DNA of 64,000 nucleotides from Imbricaverruca yamaguchii (taxonomy: Eukaryota > Arthropoda > Thecostraca > Neoverrucidae). The notes under the pieces are model-generated. The model searched no databases and was not told the origin of the DNA. It saw nothing but the letters and a program-made list of their open reading frames with translations. The stretch covers positions 431,501 to 495,500 of the forward strand of contig JAOTOL010001461.1 of NCBI GenBank assembly GCA_034440575.1, written 5' to 3'. A program made the translations under genes and the position numbers. Positions 47,799 through 60,482 of the stretch are shown piece after piece (within the stretch, counting starts at the first letter, position 1; the number at the start of each line of letters is the position of its first letter).

Positions 47799-49360
47799 TC
47801 GTCGGTGATCAAGGCCACCAAAGCAAGACAAACGTTGTCCATCCCCTCGACTAGAGATGCCATATTTTTAGACCGGAGACCAGCCCGGTAATCTAAAAAG
47901 AAGATCGGCGATTTTTGTACTGGTGCAAAAATCGGCGATTTTTGCACTGGTTCAGGTCAGGAAAGGCCGGTTAGAATACCGGATTGAAGAATGCTAAAAC
48001 ATGTGCATCGCACGTGCTATAACCATCTTAATGTCATATGTTATATTTTGCCTATGTTTCGGGACCAAACACTAAGTACTACTAAGTATGCAAAACTATG
48101 AGAAAAAAAAAACTAAAAAAGGATAGAGAAACTATATATGGATATGGAATATGAATAGTACCAGCCACACTGGAGCTGTTTTTTACACGAATTGTCAAGT
48201 AAAATAAAAGTCATTTATATTTGAAAATATTTGCTAAGATGAAATTTTGATTCTTACGGAGGTAAGCTTTCAGTATTACAACTATTGTTTCCTTCAGCAA
48301 TGGAATATATGCCCAGGGCATACCAAGGATATGCATTGGATATTTGTACGAGAAGAAAGTGTCACAAGCAACATGTATTTAGCACAATGCTTGAAACATC
48401 AGTTAAATGTTGATGTTATTAATCAATTTGTTATCCCATATTACTTATTTTCTTATTAAAGTTTTCATTCAACACTAATCAGGTTGTGTCAAAGGCCAGG
48501 CCAAATTTGATGCGCCCGGATCATGGGCTGGACCTAAACCTAGCTTTCCTGGGTCGGTGTGGTCCCGGACTCAACTTTGAAGCATGGGCCAAGAGCCGGT
48601 CCCATACCAATATTTGCTCTTCCAGTGTGGTCTCCGACTAAACGTTTCCGCGAAAGTAGCACATCTGCCCCCTACCACTTCCAATGGAGTGTCTCCCACG
48701 CTACAGCGAGTACGAGTGCGGTTAAAACTCTGCCTCGAACAGGGTGCAACCATCGCAGCCGCTGTGCAATACTCAGTATCTACAGTGATTGCACCTTCCT
48801 GTGCATGCTATTGATGCATGTGTGGAGTTTCTAAAGGCGCACACTGTAAAACAAATGCTGATGGAATAAGCAGGATTGTAAATTCTGGCAGAACTTCTTC
48901 TCTCACTACTAAGCTGTCGCCATGGTAACCGGTGACGCATGTGGTGTAGCGCCGGTCAGTTCAGAGGCGGAGGGGAGGCAGAATCCATGGCGTATTTTGT
49001 GGCGTATTCAGAAGCTGCGGTAGTTTGAAGCCCGATTGGACACGATCCACGGATGTCGAAATTCCGCTCCGAAGCTCATGTCAGCCCGTGAGCGATGTGT
49101 TGTGAAACATAATTTATTTAAATCACCGACGAAAGGAGGGTCTTTTTTTCTTGCGGTGATGGAACAGGTATCGGGTCTTGTGTTGTAGCAAAGGCTAATT
49201 GGCGACATCGCCGAAACTAGCAGAACTGAGCGTGTTTTTTGCACAGCGAGCGGAGGCTACTGGGATGTTTGCGGTCAATACACGCGACGCGGTCTTTTCA
49301 TCCCAGTTAACACATTGAAGACACGAATACTTCAATCAAGATTAAGTTCAAAAGATACAT
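47799..49360. other. anonymous non-coding stretch
   Basis: AT-rich from 48 to 48.5 kb. A 70-codon plus frame ends at 48459, followed by ttaaagttttcattc, with no domain. A repeated aaaatcggcgatttttg(t/c)act block lies near 47905-47950. The phrase ggtcccatac/gtggtccc with gggccaag recurs near 48530-48620. Confidence 0.45.
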
Positions 49361-49756
49361 GGTGCCCCACAAAGACTCATGATGTCATGACAAAGACGCA
49401 TGGTGTCACGACAAGGATACATGGTGTCATGACAAAGACACATGGTATCATGACAAACGATAGAGATAATTGTACCACGGCAGAAACGCATGGTGTCACG
49501 ACAACACGCTTTACACACATCTTACGCACTTGTTTTACACACGTTTTACACTCGTTTTCGTGACAAAGACGAATAGTGTGACGACAAAGACGCACGGTGC
49601 TATGGTAAAGACACATGATGTCATGGCATACGACAAAGACACCTGGTGTCATGATAAAGACACATGGAAAAACAACAAGCGACAAAGATACGTGGTGCCA
49701 TGGCAAACGACAAAGATACATGGTGTCATGATAAACGACAAAGACACATGGTGTCT
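49361..49756. repeat. about 21-bp degenerate minisatellite
   Basis: Copies of gacaaagacacatggtgtca with many substitutions, interrupted at 49500-49560 by a tacacac(g)ttttaca block. Confidence 0.88.
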
Positions 49757-50414
49757 CGATTAAGACGTCTCGAAAATAAGGACTTTAACCGCCCTTGGCT
49801 TTGCTACACATCTCCAGCCATGGCATGAGTGTCAGCGTCTTCAACAAAATAGGTACTTACCTAAAATAAACTATGATAGGTAACAGGCTCAATGCACTAG
49901 ACAATATTTCATTTAAAGGACAAAAACATACATCAATCTAAGGTTAACAGTTTGTTTCGCTCCTTATGATTGGCGTGCATATGCCTCACAATGCCCATCT
50001 AGCCACCAAGCTAGGAAGTTGCGCAGTCAGTTAAACATAGCCATATGTTGAGGTATGCAAGTGCATATCTCATACCTGCATAACTTACCACAAATTAACG
50101 ACGATGAGCTTATTTTCCTGAACCAGTGCATGCCAACGGCATTGCCTATGACATTTATTACTTATGACGCATATCCAGGCCATGTTATGCTCTGATTACA
50201 ACGATGATCCGCTAATTAATCCACATATGCTGTCAGTTTAACGCCTTGAAATAAGGCATTCATTAAACGAATAAAGTTTACAGATGGAAGGAAGCAGCAT
50301 ATGTTTATCATATGGACGTAATATGATCTAACTCCCTTATATGTGCTTTTTGGCAGCCATTGAAGCTTGAATCAGTCAGAATATGACGTCATGCCTGAGC
50401 CTAGCCCGACAACC
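49757..50414. other. anonymous non-coding stretch
   Basis: AT-rich; no gene is recognised. Confidence 0.45.
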
Positions 50415-50868
50415 GACCGGGCAGCGTGATATCCTGCCAGACAGACAGCCGGGCAGCGTGATATCCTGCCAGACAGACAGCTGGGCAGTATGCCGGTCAG
50501 ACAGCCCGGACAGCTGGGCGGTATGCCGGCCAGACAGACCGGACAGCTGGGCAGTATGCCGCCCAGACAGTCCGGACAGCTGGACAGCATGTCGATCAGA
50601 CAGCCGGGACAGCGGGGCGGTATGCCGGTCAGACAGACCGGACAGCTGGGTGGTATGCCGGTCAGACAGCCCGAACAGCTGGGCGGCATGGCGGCCGGAC
50701 AGACCGGACAGCTGGGCAGTATGCCGGCCAGACAGCCGGGACAGCGGGGCGGCATGACGGCCAGACAGCCTGGATAGCGGGGCGGTATGCCGGCCAGACA
50801 GCACGGAAAGCCAGGCGGTATGTCGACCAGACAGACCGGACAGCTGTGCGGTATACCGGCCAGACAGC
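50415..50868. repeat. 33-bp minisatellite, about 14 copies
   Basis: Core ggtatgccggccagacagac followed by cggacagctgggc. Units are mostly multiples of three, so frames stay open on both strands (229 codons on minus with an 11-residue repeat). No signal for a real protein is seen beyond this. Confidence 0.95.
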
Positions 50869-51250
50869 CGGCCGCCCCTGGCCAGCCGCGGTCGTCGGAC
50901 CCGGCTGCCGGCAGCGCCGGTGCCGGGCTCCAGCTCCAGGAACGCCCCACAGCGCGACGCACCTCGCCACTCACGTGCCGGAGCCAGACACGGGCCCGGC
51001 GCGGACGGAGCGGCACTTCTCGGCGCACCCGCGGCGGCGGCCCATGTTTGATTACGCCCACATCAGGCGGTCGTAGCGGGGTGAATTATTATAATCCAGA
51101 TTGGGACTGGAGCACGCCGCTGCGGCTTCGGCTGCGGCTGCGGCTGCGGCCTCGGCTGCCGTCCGTGCAGCCTGGTGCAGAGCCAGCGGCGGCCGGCGGC
51201 CGCGGCGAGTTTTGACGAGCAGCGGCGACGACGGCCAACGCGGAGCACCT
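50869..51250. other. GC-rich patch following the 33-bp array
   Basis: CpG-rich with open frames on both strands. It includes a short ggctgcggctgcg tract at 51118-51165. No domain is recognised. Confidence 0.35.
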
Positions 51251-51684
51251 GCACGATCGCCCGTCCAGGTCAACTGGGGTCACGGTGCAGGCGGCATCCG
51301 GATCGGGCCTCAGATCGAACGGCTGAATAGAGCACATCGGACAGCCGTCGAGCAAGTAGCATGAAACGAGATATTGGTGACGATATGGTCTGCTTGTCTG
51401 TTGTCATGTTCTTGACAGAACGACGTCTTGTTCTTTGTCTTGTTGGATGGCAAGACAATCACTCCTCTTCGCCTACGTCGAAAACAACTTGCGGCCCTGG
51501 TAAGCTTGACTTATTTTATGCTTGGTTAAAAAGGAGCAGCTGCAAAAGCCCAATCCAGCCGGATACGATTTCTCAGCTTGGCAATACCCGTGTCCCAACT
51601 GCGTGTTCATTTGTGGTCTGCACGTGTTATCCCTCCGCCAAGTCAGCCAGGTGGGATACGTGACTGGCTGACAGCCTACCTGTC
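51251..51684. other. anonymous sequence
   Basis: A 100-codon plus frame (51361-51663) is present without recognised motifs. Confidence 0.35.
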
Positions 51685-52103
51685 AGCTAGGCCGGCCTGA
51701 CCCTCTATGGTTGACGGGTAGGTCGGTCTGGGCCTCTATGGCTGACAGGTAGGCCGGCCTGACCCTCTATGGTTGACGGGTAGGTCGGTCTGGGCCTCTA
51801 TGGTTGACGGGTAGGTCGGTCTGGGCCTCCATGGCTGACAGGTAGGCCGGCCTGAGCCTCTATGGTTGACGGGTAGGTCGGTCTGGGCCTCTATGGCTGA
51901 TAGGTAGGCCGGCCTGGGCCTCCATGGCTGCCAAGTAGGTCGGTCTGGGCCTCCATGGCTGACAGGTAGGCCGGCCTGGGCCTCTATGGTTGACGGGTAG
52001 GTCGGTCTGGGCCTCTATGGCTGACGGGTAGGCCGGCCTGGGCCTCCATGGTTGACGGGTAGGTCGGTCTGGGCCTCCATGGCTGACAGGTAGGCCGGCC
52101 TAA
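51685..52103. repeat. 31-bp minisatellite in strict A/B alternation
   Basis: Type A, gtaggtcggtctgggcctc, and type B, gtaggccggcctgagcctc, each followed by (t/c)atgg(t/c)tgac(g/a)g, alternate through about 14 units with one small break near 51785-51800. The effective repeat is a 62-bp dimer. Confidence 0.95.
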
Positions 52104-52490
52104 GCCACCGGAGATACCGGAGCTGCCGCAGGTGCCAGAGACGCCGGAGATGCTGGAGACGCCAGGGACCCTGGATATGCCGGAGAAGCAGGAAACACCG
52201 GAGATGCCGGAGACATCGAAGACGCCGCCAGAGATATCGGAGACGCCGGGGACATCGCAGACGCCGGAGACATCGGGGACGCTGGAGACATCGGGGACGC
52301 CGGCGGAGACGTCGGAGATGCCGGAGATGTCGGAGACGCCGCCGGAGACGTCGGGGACGCCGCCGGAGACGTCGGAGACGCCGGAGATACTGCAAATATC
52401 ACAGGAGCGAGAGACGCCGGGGACGCTGTAGGCACCGAAGACACCGACAACGCCGGACACACCGGAGACGCCAGAGTCACCAGAGACTAC
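52104..52490. repeat. 9-bp/18-bp gccggagac-type array
   Basis: Degenerate copies of gccggagacgtcggagatg-like units. The 3-fold period keeps all frames open (99-158 codons), which is an artefact. Confidence 0.9.
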
Positions 52491-53516
52491 TCGGGATGTG
52501 TGTCGCTACCTACAGACGGTATCTAATTTCGATGCTGTACCTCCAAATCTGAAGGACATAAATTACCTGCGGCGACGCTAGATCTTGGTAGCTGTCATGT
52601 CCTCGCACATAAGGGAGCGCATGAATCTTGGCTTCCCGGCGGTTTAATTCCGGAGATAAATAGTTGAAGCGTGAGCACCAGGGTTTAAGGCACGCGTTAC
52701 AATGTCGTGAAGAATTAAATTACACAACGTCACTCATGCCAAATTTTGAGCAATTGAACACAGCTATACGTAAGTTTGACTATGTACACTTAGCCATAAA
52801 ACACTAAAGCTCGGGATGTGTTCACCATGTTCGGAATTGCAGCGCTAATGCCTTTAATACCGCAGCACATTTAGACAGAAACGCATTCGTTTCCAACGCG
52901 CATCTACCGAAATTGACCGCAATAACTCACGGCTACGCTGTCTGCACTAAATAGCAGAACACGAGAGAGTTTTCTTTGTACCACTTGTTCTATGCGAATT
53001 CCGCTGTGCTTGACGTTGCATATTCCGTACTTTCCAGCCGAGGAGCGTTCTCGCAGGCTCTGCGCTGTGGGAATTATGCTTTTGTAGAGCTCAATCGCAA
53101 TCCCATCATACAATTCCATTTTGCACAAAATCGCACGGCACAGGGCAAGACCCGAGCAGCTTATTACAGTCCGTGTGCTCTTTACGGAGATCACAAATTA
53201 TCGGCGCAGATTTCGTGGTGAATAGACAAAGAACGATATATGACGTCAGACACCACGGAATTCACCGACAGAATGCGACGAAGAACAGATCCATGAATTT
53301 CACTGTTAAACGCGGCTTCAATGACTCTAAAATATAGCACAAATATTGACATTGCCTGAACTTATTGCCGAACGTAAGTATTTACTTTGAAATTGGACGC
53401 ACGAAGGTGCCGAACTGCCGTAGGTTGATTTATCGTTAGGCTGGTGGGGAGCTATCTGATGAATTCATGCTCAACGAGTGGGCAAAAGTCACATTGTAGC
53501 GTGGCAACACGAGCCG
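52491..53516. other. anonymous non-coding stretch
   Basis: No gene is recognised. Short open frames (about 80-96 codons) lie at 52904-53221 on both strands without domains. Confidence 0.45.
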
Positions 53517-56002
53517 CTGCAGACACTGCCGGCACTGACTCGCCAGGTGGCATTGCAGACACTGCAGACACTGTCTCATCTGCAGGCACTCCAAACATTG
53601 CAGATACTGCAGACACTGACTCGCCAGGTGACATTGCAGACACTGCAGGCACTGCCTCGCCAGGTGACACTGCAGACACTGCAGACACTGACTCGCCAGG
53701 TGACACTGCAGACACTGCAGACACTGACTCGCCAGGTGACACTGCAGACACTGCAGACACTGCAGACACTGACTCGCCAGGTGACACTGCAGACACTGCA
53801 GACACTGACTCGCCAGGTGACACTGCAGACACTGCAGACACTGACTCGCCAGGTGACACTGCAGACACTGCAGACACTGCAGACACTGACTCGCCAGGTG
53901 ACACTGCAGACACTGCAGACACTGCAGACACTGACTCGCCAGGTGACACTGCAGACACTGCAGACACTGACTCGCCAGGTGACACTGCAGACACTGCAGA
54001 CACTGACTCGTCAGGTGACACTGCAGACACTGCAGACACTGACTCGCAAGGTGACACCGCAGACACTGCAGACACGGCAGACACTGACTCGCCAGGGGAC
54101 ACCGCAGACACTGCAGACACTGCAGACACTGCAGACACTGACTCGCCAGGTAACACTGCAGACACTGCAGACACTGACTCGCCAGGTGACACTGCAGACA
54201 CTGCAGACACTGCAGACACTGACTCGCCAGGTGACACTGCAGACACTGCAGACACTGACTCGCCAGGTGACACTGCAGACACTGCAGACACTGACTCGCC
54301 AGGTGACACCGCAGACACTGCAGACACTGCAGACACTGCAGACACTGACTCGCCAGGTGACACTGCAGACACTGCAGACACTGACTCGCCAGGTGACACT
54401 GCAGACACTGCAGACACTGACTCGCCAGGTGACACTGCAGACACTGCAGACACTGACTCGCCAGGTGACACTGCAGACACTGCAGACACTGCAGACACTG
54501 CAGACACTGACTCGCCAGGTGACACTGCAGACACTGCAGACACTGACTCGCCAGGTGACACTGCAGACTGCAGACACTGACTCGCCAGGTGACACTGCAG
54601 ACACTGCAGACACTGACTCGCCAGGTGACACTGCAGACACTGCAGACACTGCAGACACTGACTCGCCAGGTGCAGACACTGCAGACACTCTCTGCAGGTT
54701 TGCGACACTGCAGACACTGACTCGTCAGGTGACACTGCAGACACTGCAGACACTGACTCGCCAGGTGACACCGCAGACACTGCAGACACTGACTCGCCAG
54801 GTGACACTGCAGACACTGCAGACACTGACTCGTCAGGTGACACTGCAGACACTGTAGACACTGACTCGCCAGGTGACACTGCAGACACTGCAGACACTGC
54901 AGACACTGACTCGCCAGGTGACACCGCAGACACTGCAGACACTGTCTCATCGCAGGACATTGCAGACACTGCAGACACTGACTCGTCAGGTGACACTGCA
55001 GACACTGCAGACACTGACTCGCCAGGTGACACTGCAGACACTGCAGGCATTGACTCGTCAGGTGACACTGCAGACACTGCAGACACTGCAGACACTGACT
55101 CGCCAGGTGACACTGCAGACACTGCCGGCATTGACTCGTCAGGTGACACTGCAGACACTGCAGACACTGACTCGCAAGGTGACACCGCAGACACTGCAGA
55201 CACTGACTCGCCAGGTGACACTGCAGATACTGCAGACACTGACTCGTCAGGTGACATTGCAGACACTGCAGACACTGACTCGCCAGGTGACACCGCAGAC
55301 ACTGCAGACACTGACTCGCCAGGTGACATTGCAGACACTGCAGACACTGACTCGCCAGGTGACACTGCAGACACTGCAGACACTGACTCGCCAGGTGACA
55401 CTGCAGACACTGCAGACACTGACTCGCCAGGTGACACCGCAGACACTGCAGACACTGACTCGCCAGGTGACACTGCAGACACTGCAGACACTGACTCGCC
55501 AGGTGACACTGCAGACACTGCAGACACTGACTCGCCAGGTGACACTGCAGACACTGCAGACACTGACTCGTCAGGTGACACTGCAGACACTGCAGACACT
55601 GACTCGCCAGGTGACACTGCAGACACTGCAGACACTGCAGACACTGACTCGCCAGGTGACACTGCAGACACTGCAGACACTGCAGACACTGACTCGCCAG
55701 GTGACACTGCAGACACCGCAGACACTGCAGACACTGTCTCATTTGCAGGCACTCCAAACATTGCAGACACTGCAGATATTGACTTTCCTGTAGACACTGC
55801 AGACACTGCAGACATTTCGGATGGCGACTCGCCTACAGACACTGCATGCACTACAGATACTGACTGCCTTCGACGTCACTTCGACAATGCAGCCCTCGAC
55901 ACTTAGACATTGCTGCATACACTGCAGATACTGTAAACAGCACAGACACTGCAGGCACTGCCGATACTGCAGACGCCCTTAGACTGCAGATACTGCAAAC
56001 AC
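53517..56002. repeat. 36-bp minisatellite, about 2.5 kb, more than 60 units
   Basis: Core actgactcgccaggtgacac followed by tgcagacactgcagac. Units of 36 bp alternate with units enlarged by 9 bp (gcagacact). Variants include cgtcagg, cgcaagg and acaccgc. Each unit carries CTGCAG once or more. Length changes are multiples of three except for a break near 54565-54705 (a 4-bp loss in cagactgcagac, then tctctgcaggtttgcg), so very long frames persist on both strands (773 and 799 codons on minus). The edges (53517-53640, 55735-56002) are degenerate. Not annotated as a gene: several frames are open at once and no flanking coding sequence is evident. Confidence 0.95.
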
Positions 56003-57900
56003 ATAGTCATTAACGACGGGCTGTGGTGGTAATGCGATGCTGAGGAACCTGCACCCAAGTTACCCGGGGCGACAGGCCGAATTCCTCGCTTCCCATTGCA
56101 GCTGCAGACTTCAGCGTTATTGATGTGGCGATGCGCATGCCGTGGTCTGAGCGGCGTCGATAGTGCCAAGGCGTTAGTTTAGGAAGGCTTAGGGTGTCTG
56201 TTTTTCCCGTCGGGTGTTCCGAGCAATCTGAGAAATGCTTGTCTTGGAAATCGACTGCAATTGTGCGCGCCGTGTGCCTTGCACGCATCGTTCGCTCACC
56301 GCCCCCTGGTCCGAACAAGCGTGCGATGGAAGCTGGCATACAGTGATGCTATCACCGGGTGTTCGTCTAGGTGTTTGTCCAGGTGTATCGCCAGGCGTTT
56401 GTCCCTGTTATCACCAGGTGTTTTAGTTTTCGAACCATCTATCTTCTTTTGCAGCATGAGTCGCTGACGCAGGTTTATGCCGCTTCAGTAAATTCCACGT
56501 CATATCCATGACGTATTAGCTAAAATTGCGTTGACGCACATCTTAATTCATACCTAATAAGTTACTTTCTGCGCCTCTAGGTTCGGGTGCAATATAATCA
56601 GTCATCATGTTATTAGAGAGTAGCGCAGCATCACGCGGGATTGAGCATCATTCGCAACTGCCAGTTGAAGTTTACAGATGCCATGCACCTCGGATCTTTC
56701 CAGTGATGAATCTGAAGTGCATGGATCTTGGACACCGCCAGGTAACTCAGATTTTGAATAGTGCATTCGGAAACATTATGAGCGATAGGCAACTCACCAA
56801 GAACTGCAACGTCATCGCAAACTAAACACTAAATACGTTTGACCTCAAAGCTCTGTATGCCTATGCGGTGCATTCAACCAATTTGTCGGAAGGCATATTT
56901 GATCTTACGATATGGGATGAAAACAGGGCTTGTGCTGAATTCCGTTACCCATGTGTGTGAAAACGCCAAGCAGGCTGCACAGGTTTCAGGTTAGGTAGTG
57001 CCATGGCGGACAGGGCATTGGTGCAATATATGGCGCGATAGCTGCTGTGGAGCCTCATGATGCCGGGCAGTTGTGCTGTAGACCTGCAGAGCTTCGCCTC
57101 CGAGAAGTGTTGTGGGAAGTGGGAAGTGGGAAATGTGTTGCAAAGTAGCGGTGCATATTACGGTTAAATTGGGCTACAAGGCATCAGCGAATAGCGACGT
57201 GGAGTTGTGTTGCGCTCACCTTGTGCCCATTTGTTCCAGGACATATTAGCCACGTTTTTCCCATTCAGCTGAGTGTGATTGCAGGGAAAATAGTTTCTCG
57301 CGGAAGGAAGAGGAGATGTTGTGCTTTTACGTTACATATATCTTGATATTTCATTTTGCAGTGCGATTGGAGCTATTGGTAAGCTGCACATCGTTCATTG
57401 CAATGCTTCACAGTGCCATGACTCGATATTTAGTTAGCACCAGTTTGTTTTGATCTCTTAATTTTATTACATCCTAGGGGAGCTGACCTAATGTATGTCA
57501 TATCTTAGCGTATGCGTATTATGCTGATGAAAGATTCAAGCAAATGCTTTATTTTCAGAAGCCAAGCAGCAGCGTTTTCCTAAAATTGCCATGGTGGGAT
57601 GTCAGTGTCCCAAGACGTGTCCAGGACTAACCGTAAATAATATGTAGGCCAGACAGAACTTTTACGACACTGATATGTATTCATATGTTCCACTACTGGT
57701 GTCTGAGAAACAATTACTAGCACTAAGTAATGTAATTGTATTCGATTTCAGGGTCATTTCCATCCTGTCGCTTTCAGTTTATTTTCAAAGCGAACCTATC
57801 GCTTTGCCATTTCGTCGGTCGTGTTCTGGGCCAGTGGAGCTGCACCAGGGCCGCACAAATCCATGCACTCATGGTGTTGTCACAAGTGGCCGTGCCTTCT
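56003..57900. other. anonymous non-coding stretch
   Basis: No gene is recognised. A ggtgt(a/t)tcgccagg(t/c)gttt(g)tcc mini-repeat occurs at 56355-56420, and tandem gggaagt at 57110-57130. Confidence 0.45.
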
Positions 57901-58109
57901 CCGGCATGAGACGGCACCGAACCGCCGCATCAACACTGACCCTCCTGTGCAGAAGCCGGCCGGGTATTAAGGCACCGGACGGTGCCGCTCCGAAGGGCCG
58001 CACCCACACCGGCATGAGCCGGCACCCAGCTGTCGCCCAGCACTAAAAGCTTCCGTGTAGAAGCCGGCACCCGACACGGCGGCGGCGCCACAGGGCGCGC
58101 GCGCCGCAG
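57901..58109. repeat. about 110-bp imperfect tandem repeat
   Basis: Two diverged copies share ccggcatgag(a/c)cggcacc and gtgtagaagccggcac-like blocks. Confidence 0.65.
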
Positions 58110-58222
58110 CGCCGCACCCGTCCTCGCCTCTCAATCACGTCGGGCCGGCGGCCGGGCGCGCGCGCCGGAGCGCCGCACCCGTCCTCGCCTCTCAATCACG
58201 TCAGGCCGGCGGCCGGGCGCGC
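58110..58222. repeat. 61-bp tandem duplication in a CpG island
   Basis: Two near-identical copies of gcaccc-gtcctcgcctctcaa- tcacgtc followed by ggccggcggccgggcgcgcg. The only differences are a few bases at the junction. Confidence 0.9.
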
Positions 58223-58620
58223 GTGTCCGAGGGCAAGGCCAGCCGCCGGCGCGTCGCTGAGCGGCGCGCGCGCGCGCCGCGGCGCGGCGCGTGTGGAGCG
58301 GCGCGCGGCCGGCGGCGCGGGCCGACGTCGGCGTGTGGAGCGGCGGGACCGACGTCGGCGTGTGGAGCGGGCGGCGCTGGACCGACGTCGGCGTGTGGAG
58401 CGGCGCGGCGCGTGCACTGCCGGGCGGCGCGGACCGACGTCGGCGGCGGCCTCGCCGGTCGTGACCGTCGCACGCACTCGGTGGTACGGCGGCGGCGGCG
58501 GCGGCTGTGTCGAGACACACGCGAGCCGCGCCGGCACAGCCGATCTGCCGATCGAAAAACACCGCCCCGCCGACGGTGCTGCCCACGGAGCTTTGCCACT
58601 AATGGCGGCGTGATCTGGTG
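58223..58620. other. CpG island with about 28-bp repeats
   Basis: Extremely CpG-rich. At 58320-58446, gaccgacgtcggcgtgtgga occurs about four times with gcggcg spacers; each unit holds the palindrome CCGACGTCGG. Open frames on all strands are compositional. It may be a promoter island, but no transcript features are visible. Confidence 0.55.
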
Positions 58621-60433
58621 GGAATTGCTTCGGCTTTAGGATCGTGCGACTGCTGCCCCGGATGCGGCGGCTGCTCTCTGAAGAGTTGACGAAACAATGG
58701 TGAGCATCGAACAACGGCGTTGACAAGAATGTCATGCAGTACAGTGTTCTGTCGTCTCTTGGAATTCCTCAGCAAAACATCCGGATTTTTTAGGTGAACT
58801 TTTCAGAGGCGCATGGCTATTCGTTCCCTCCTTGGGCCAAGACAAAGGACAACACTAAAAGACATACCGTCTCAATTCACAGGTGGATAATTATATTTAG
58901 CCTGCCGTACTAATTAGTGAAACTGATGTGAAATGAAGTGAAGTGAAGTGAAGCATATGCCGTAGGTTAGCAGAACCACATCTTGACAAAAATGCATGGG
59001 AAAGTCACGTGCAGCTCCCATAAACCCACTCGATATGTCAGCAACACGTGGATTATCATCGCCGACCACGACCACGGATAGAGAGCTGATAACCTTACCT
59101 TGAAGACACCGGGACATAGCCCGGAAACGCTCCAAGGGCAGTGGATAGGAACCGCTTCTTGTGACACCAACATCTGCTCGATCGACCCAGGTGTGTCCGG
59201 TCACTCAATGCGGAGACGCTCACTCAGTGCGGAGACATTCACACAATGCGGAGACGGACGTTTTACACACGGTGAAGACATTGAACGCCAGACTAAGTCC
59301 CCGACCTGGCATAGGTGATGGCAGGAACCTACCAACGGTAGTTGATGTTGTATATTGGTCGATCAGGTGCAACAGTGCAGTCGTGAAATGCGCACTGAAT
59401 GGAACGTGCGCATGACGAGAAGTCCTGTGAGCTCGGGCTAGGCTGTGCAATGCAGAATTAAGATGCATAATTTGAACGTGCATTGTATGAGGAGCTTACC
59501 TCAGTACCTACAATTGGGACTTGCTCGAGCTCAATCGTTGTAATAAACATCTGAAGGCACAATAATAATCGCAGAATATATTCCAGCTTAATGTCGATAA
59601 TATGGTCTTATATTACCCGTGCAGATAAGATAATGTGAGCACATCGTCGTTGACAACAATGGACACTAGATTGCAAATGTTGATGCCTTCCATCCTTAAG
59701 ACACAAAGGACTGAGGAATGTTTGCACGTGAGTGGAGTGGTATCGAAGCCATGGAGACCCCACACATCGCGCCTCAAATTCGCAACACCGTCTGACTCGA
59801 TCATTTCTGGTGCCAACGACTTCGTAGTTATTATTCTGAAGGTCCTGGAACATTGGGATTACTAGCGTGAATGATTATAAGCCAGTGACATAAGCCAAGG
59901 GTATTGAGATTATTTCTCCCTGCCTGTCATATCTTAGGTTGAGTAATGCAATTTGGAATGCACAGTTGCTCGTGGAAAGTGGCCCATATCATGTTCTTTT
60001 CCAGGCTAAGCACAGACTGACTTAAGCGCTCGCGGTACGGAGTAAGTCAAAATGTCCCTACCAAGGTACATTCTGAGTCAACTCCTTAACCCTTCATAAC
60101 ATCACTATGCAACTTAACATGCCTACGACAATTGATGAGTACAAATTGTGTCAACAAGTGAGTTTCAGCATTTTAGGATGCAGATGCTAGGCTGGGTCAA
60201 CGTCAGGTCACGACTCGTCTCAATGCGGCTTTACATGTACATATAAACATTTTTCTTAAACAATACATGAAAGAAGAAAGACAGAAACAATAAACGTGTC
60301 CTTAGATTAGGTCCCCATGGCAAATGACGGCTAAGCCTAGAAAATTATATAAAAACGTTACTCTCTGTGCATAGCTCTGTCACTAAAACATTTTTTTTGC
60401 AAAGCATTGAAATATATGTGGTGGCAAATTACG
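58621..60433. other. anonymous non-coding stretch with two short arrays
   Basis: A (GAAGT)n-like tract lies at 58928-58955, and three 21-bp units (caatgcggagacgctcact type) at 59196-59270. No gene is recognised. Confidence 0.5.
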
Positions 60434-60482
60434 TTCTCTAAGACAATGAAAAATATCCGATATTTTGAATTGTCTTAGAGAA
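60434..60482. repeat. 49-bp near-perfect palindrome
   Basis: Outer arms TTCTCTAAGACAAT and ATTGTCTTAGAGAA (14 bp, perfect) and inner arms AAAATATC and GATATTTT (8 bp, perfect) are separated by a 2-base mismatch on each side (GA opposite GA) and a single central C. It is AT-rich and could extrude a cruciform or be the core of a foldback element. Confidence 0.92.

Noticed and set aside
53436..55851. Open frames of 773 and 799 codons on the minus strand as protein genes
   Set aside because: They cover a tandem array whose unit length is a multiple of three. Several frames on both strands are open at once, and no non-repetitive coding flank or splice sites are evident.
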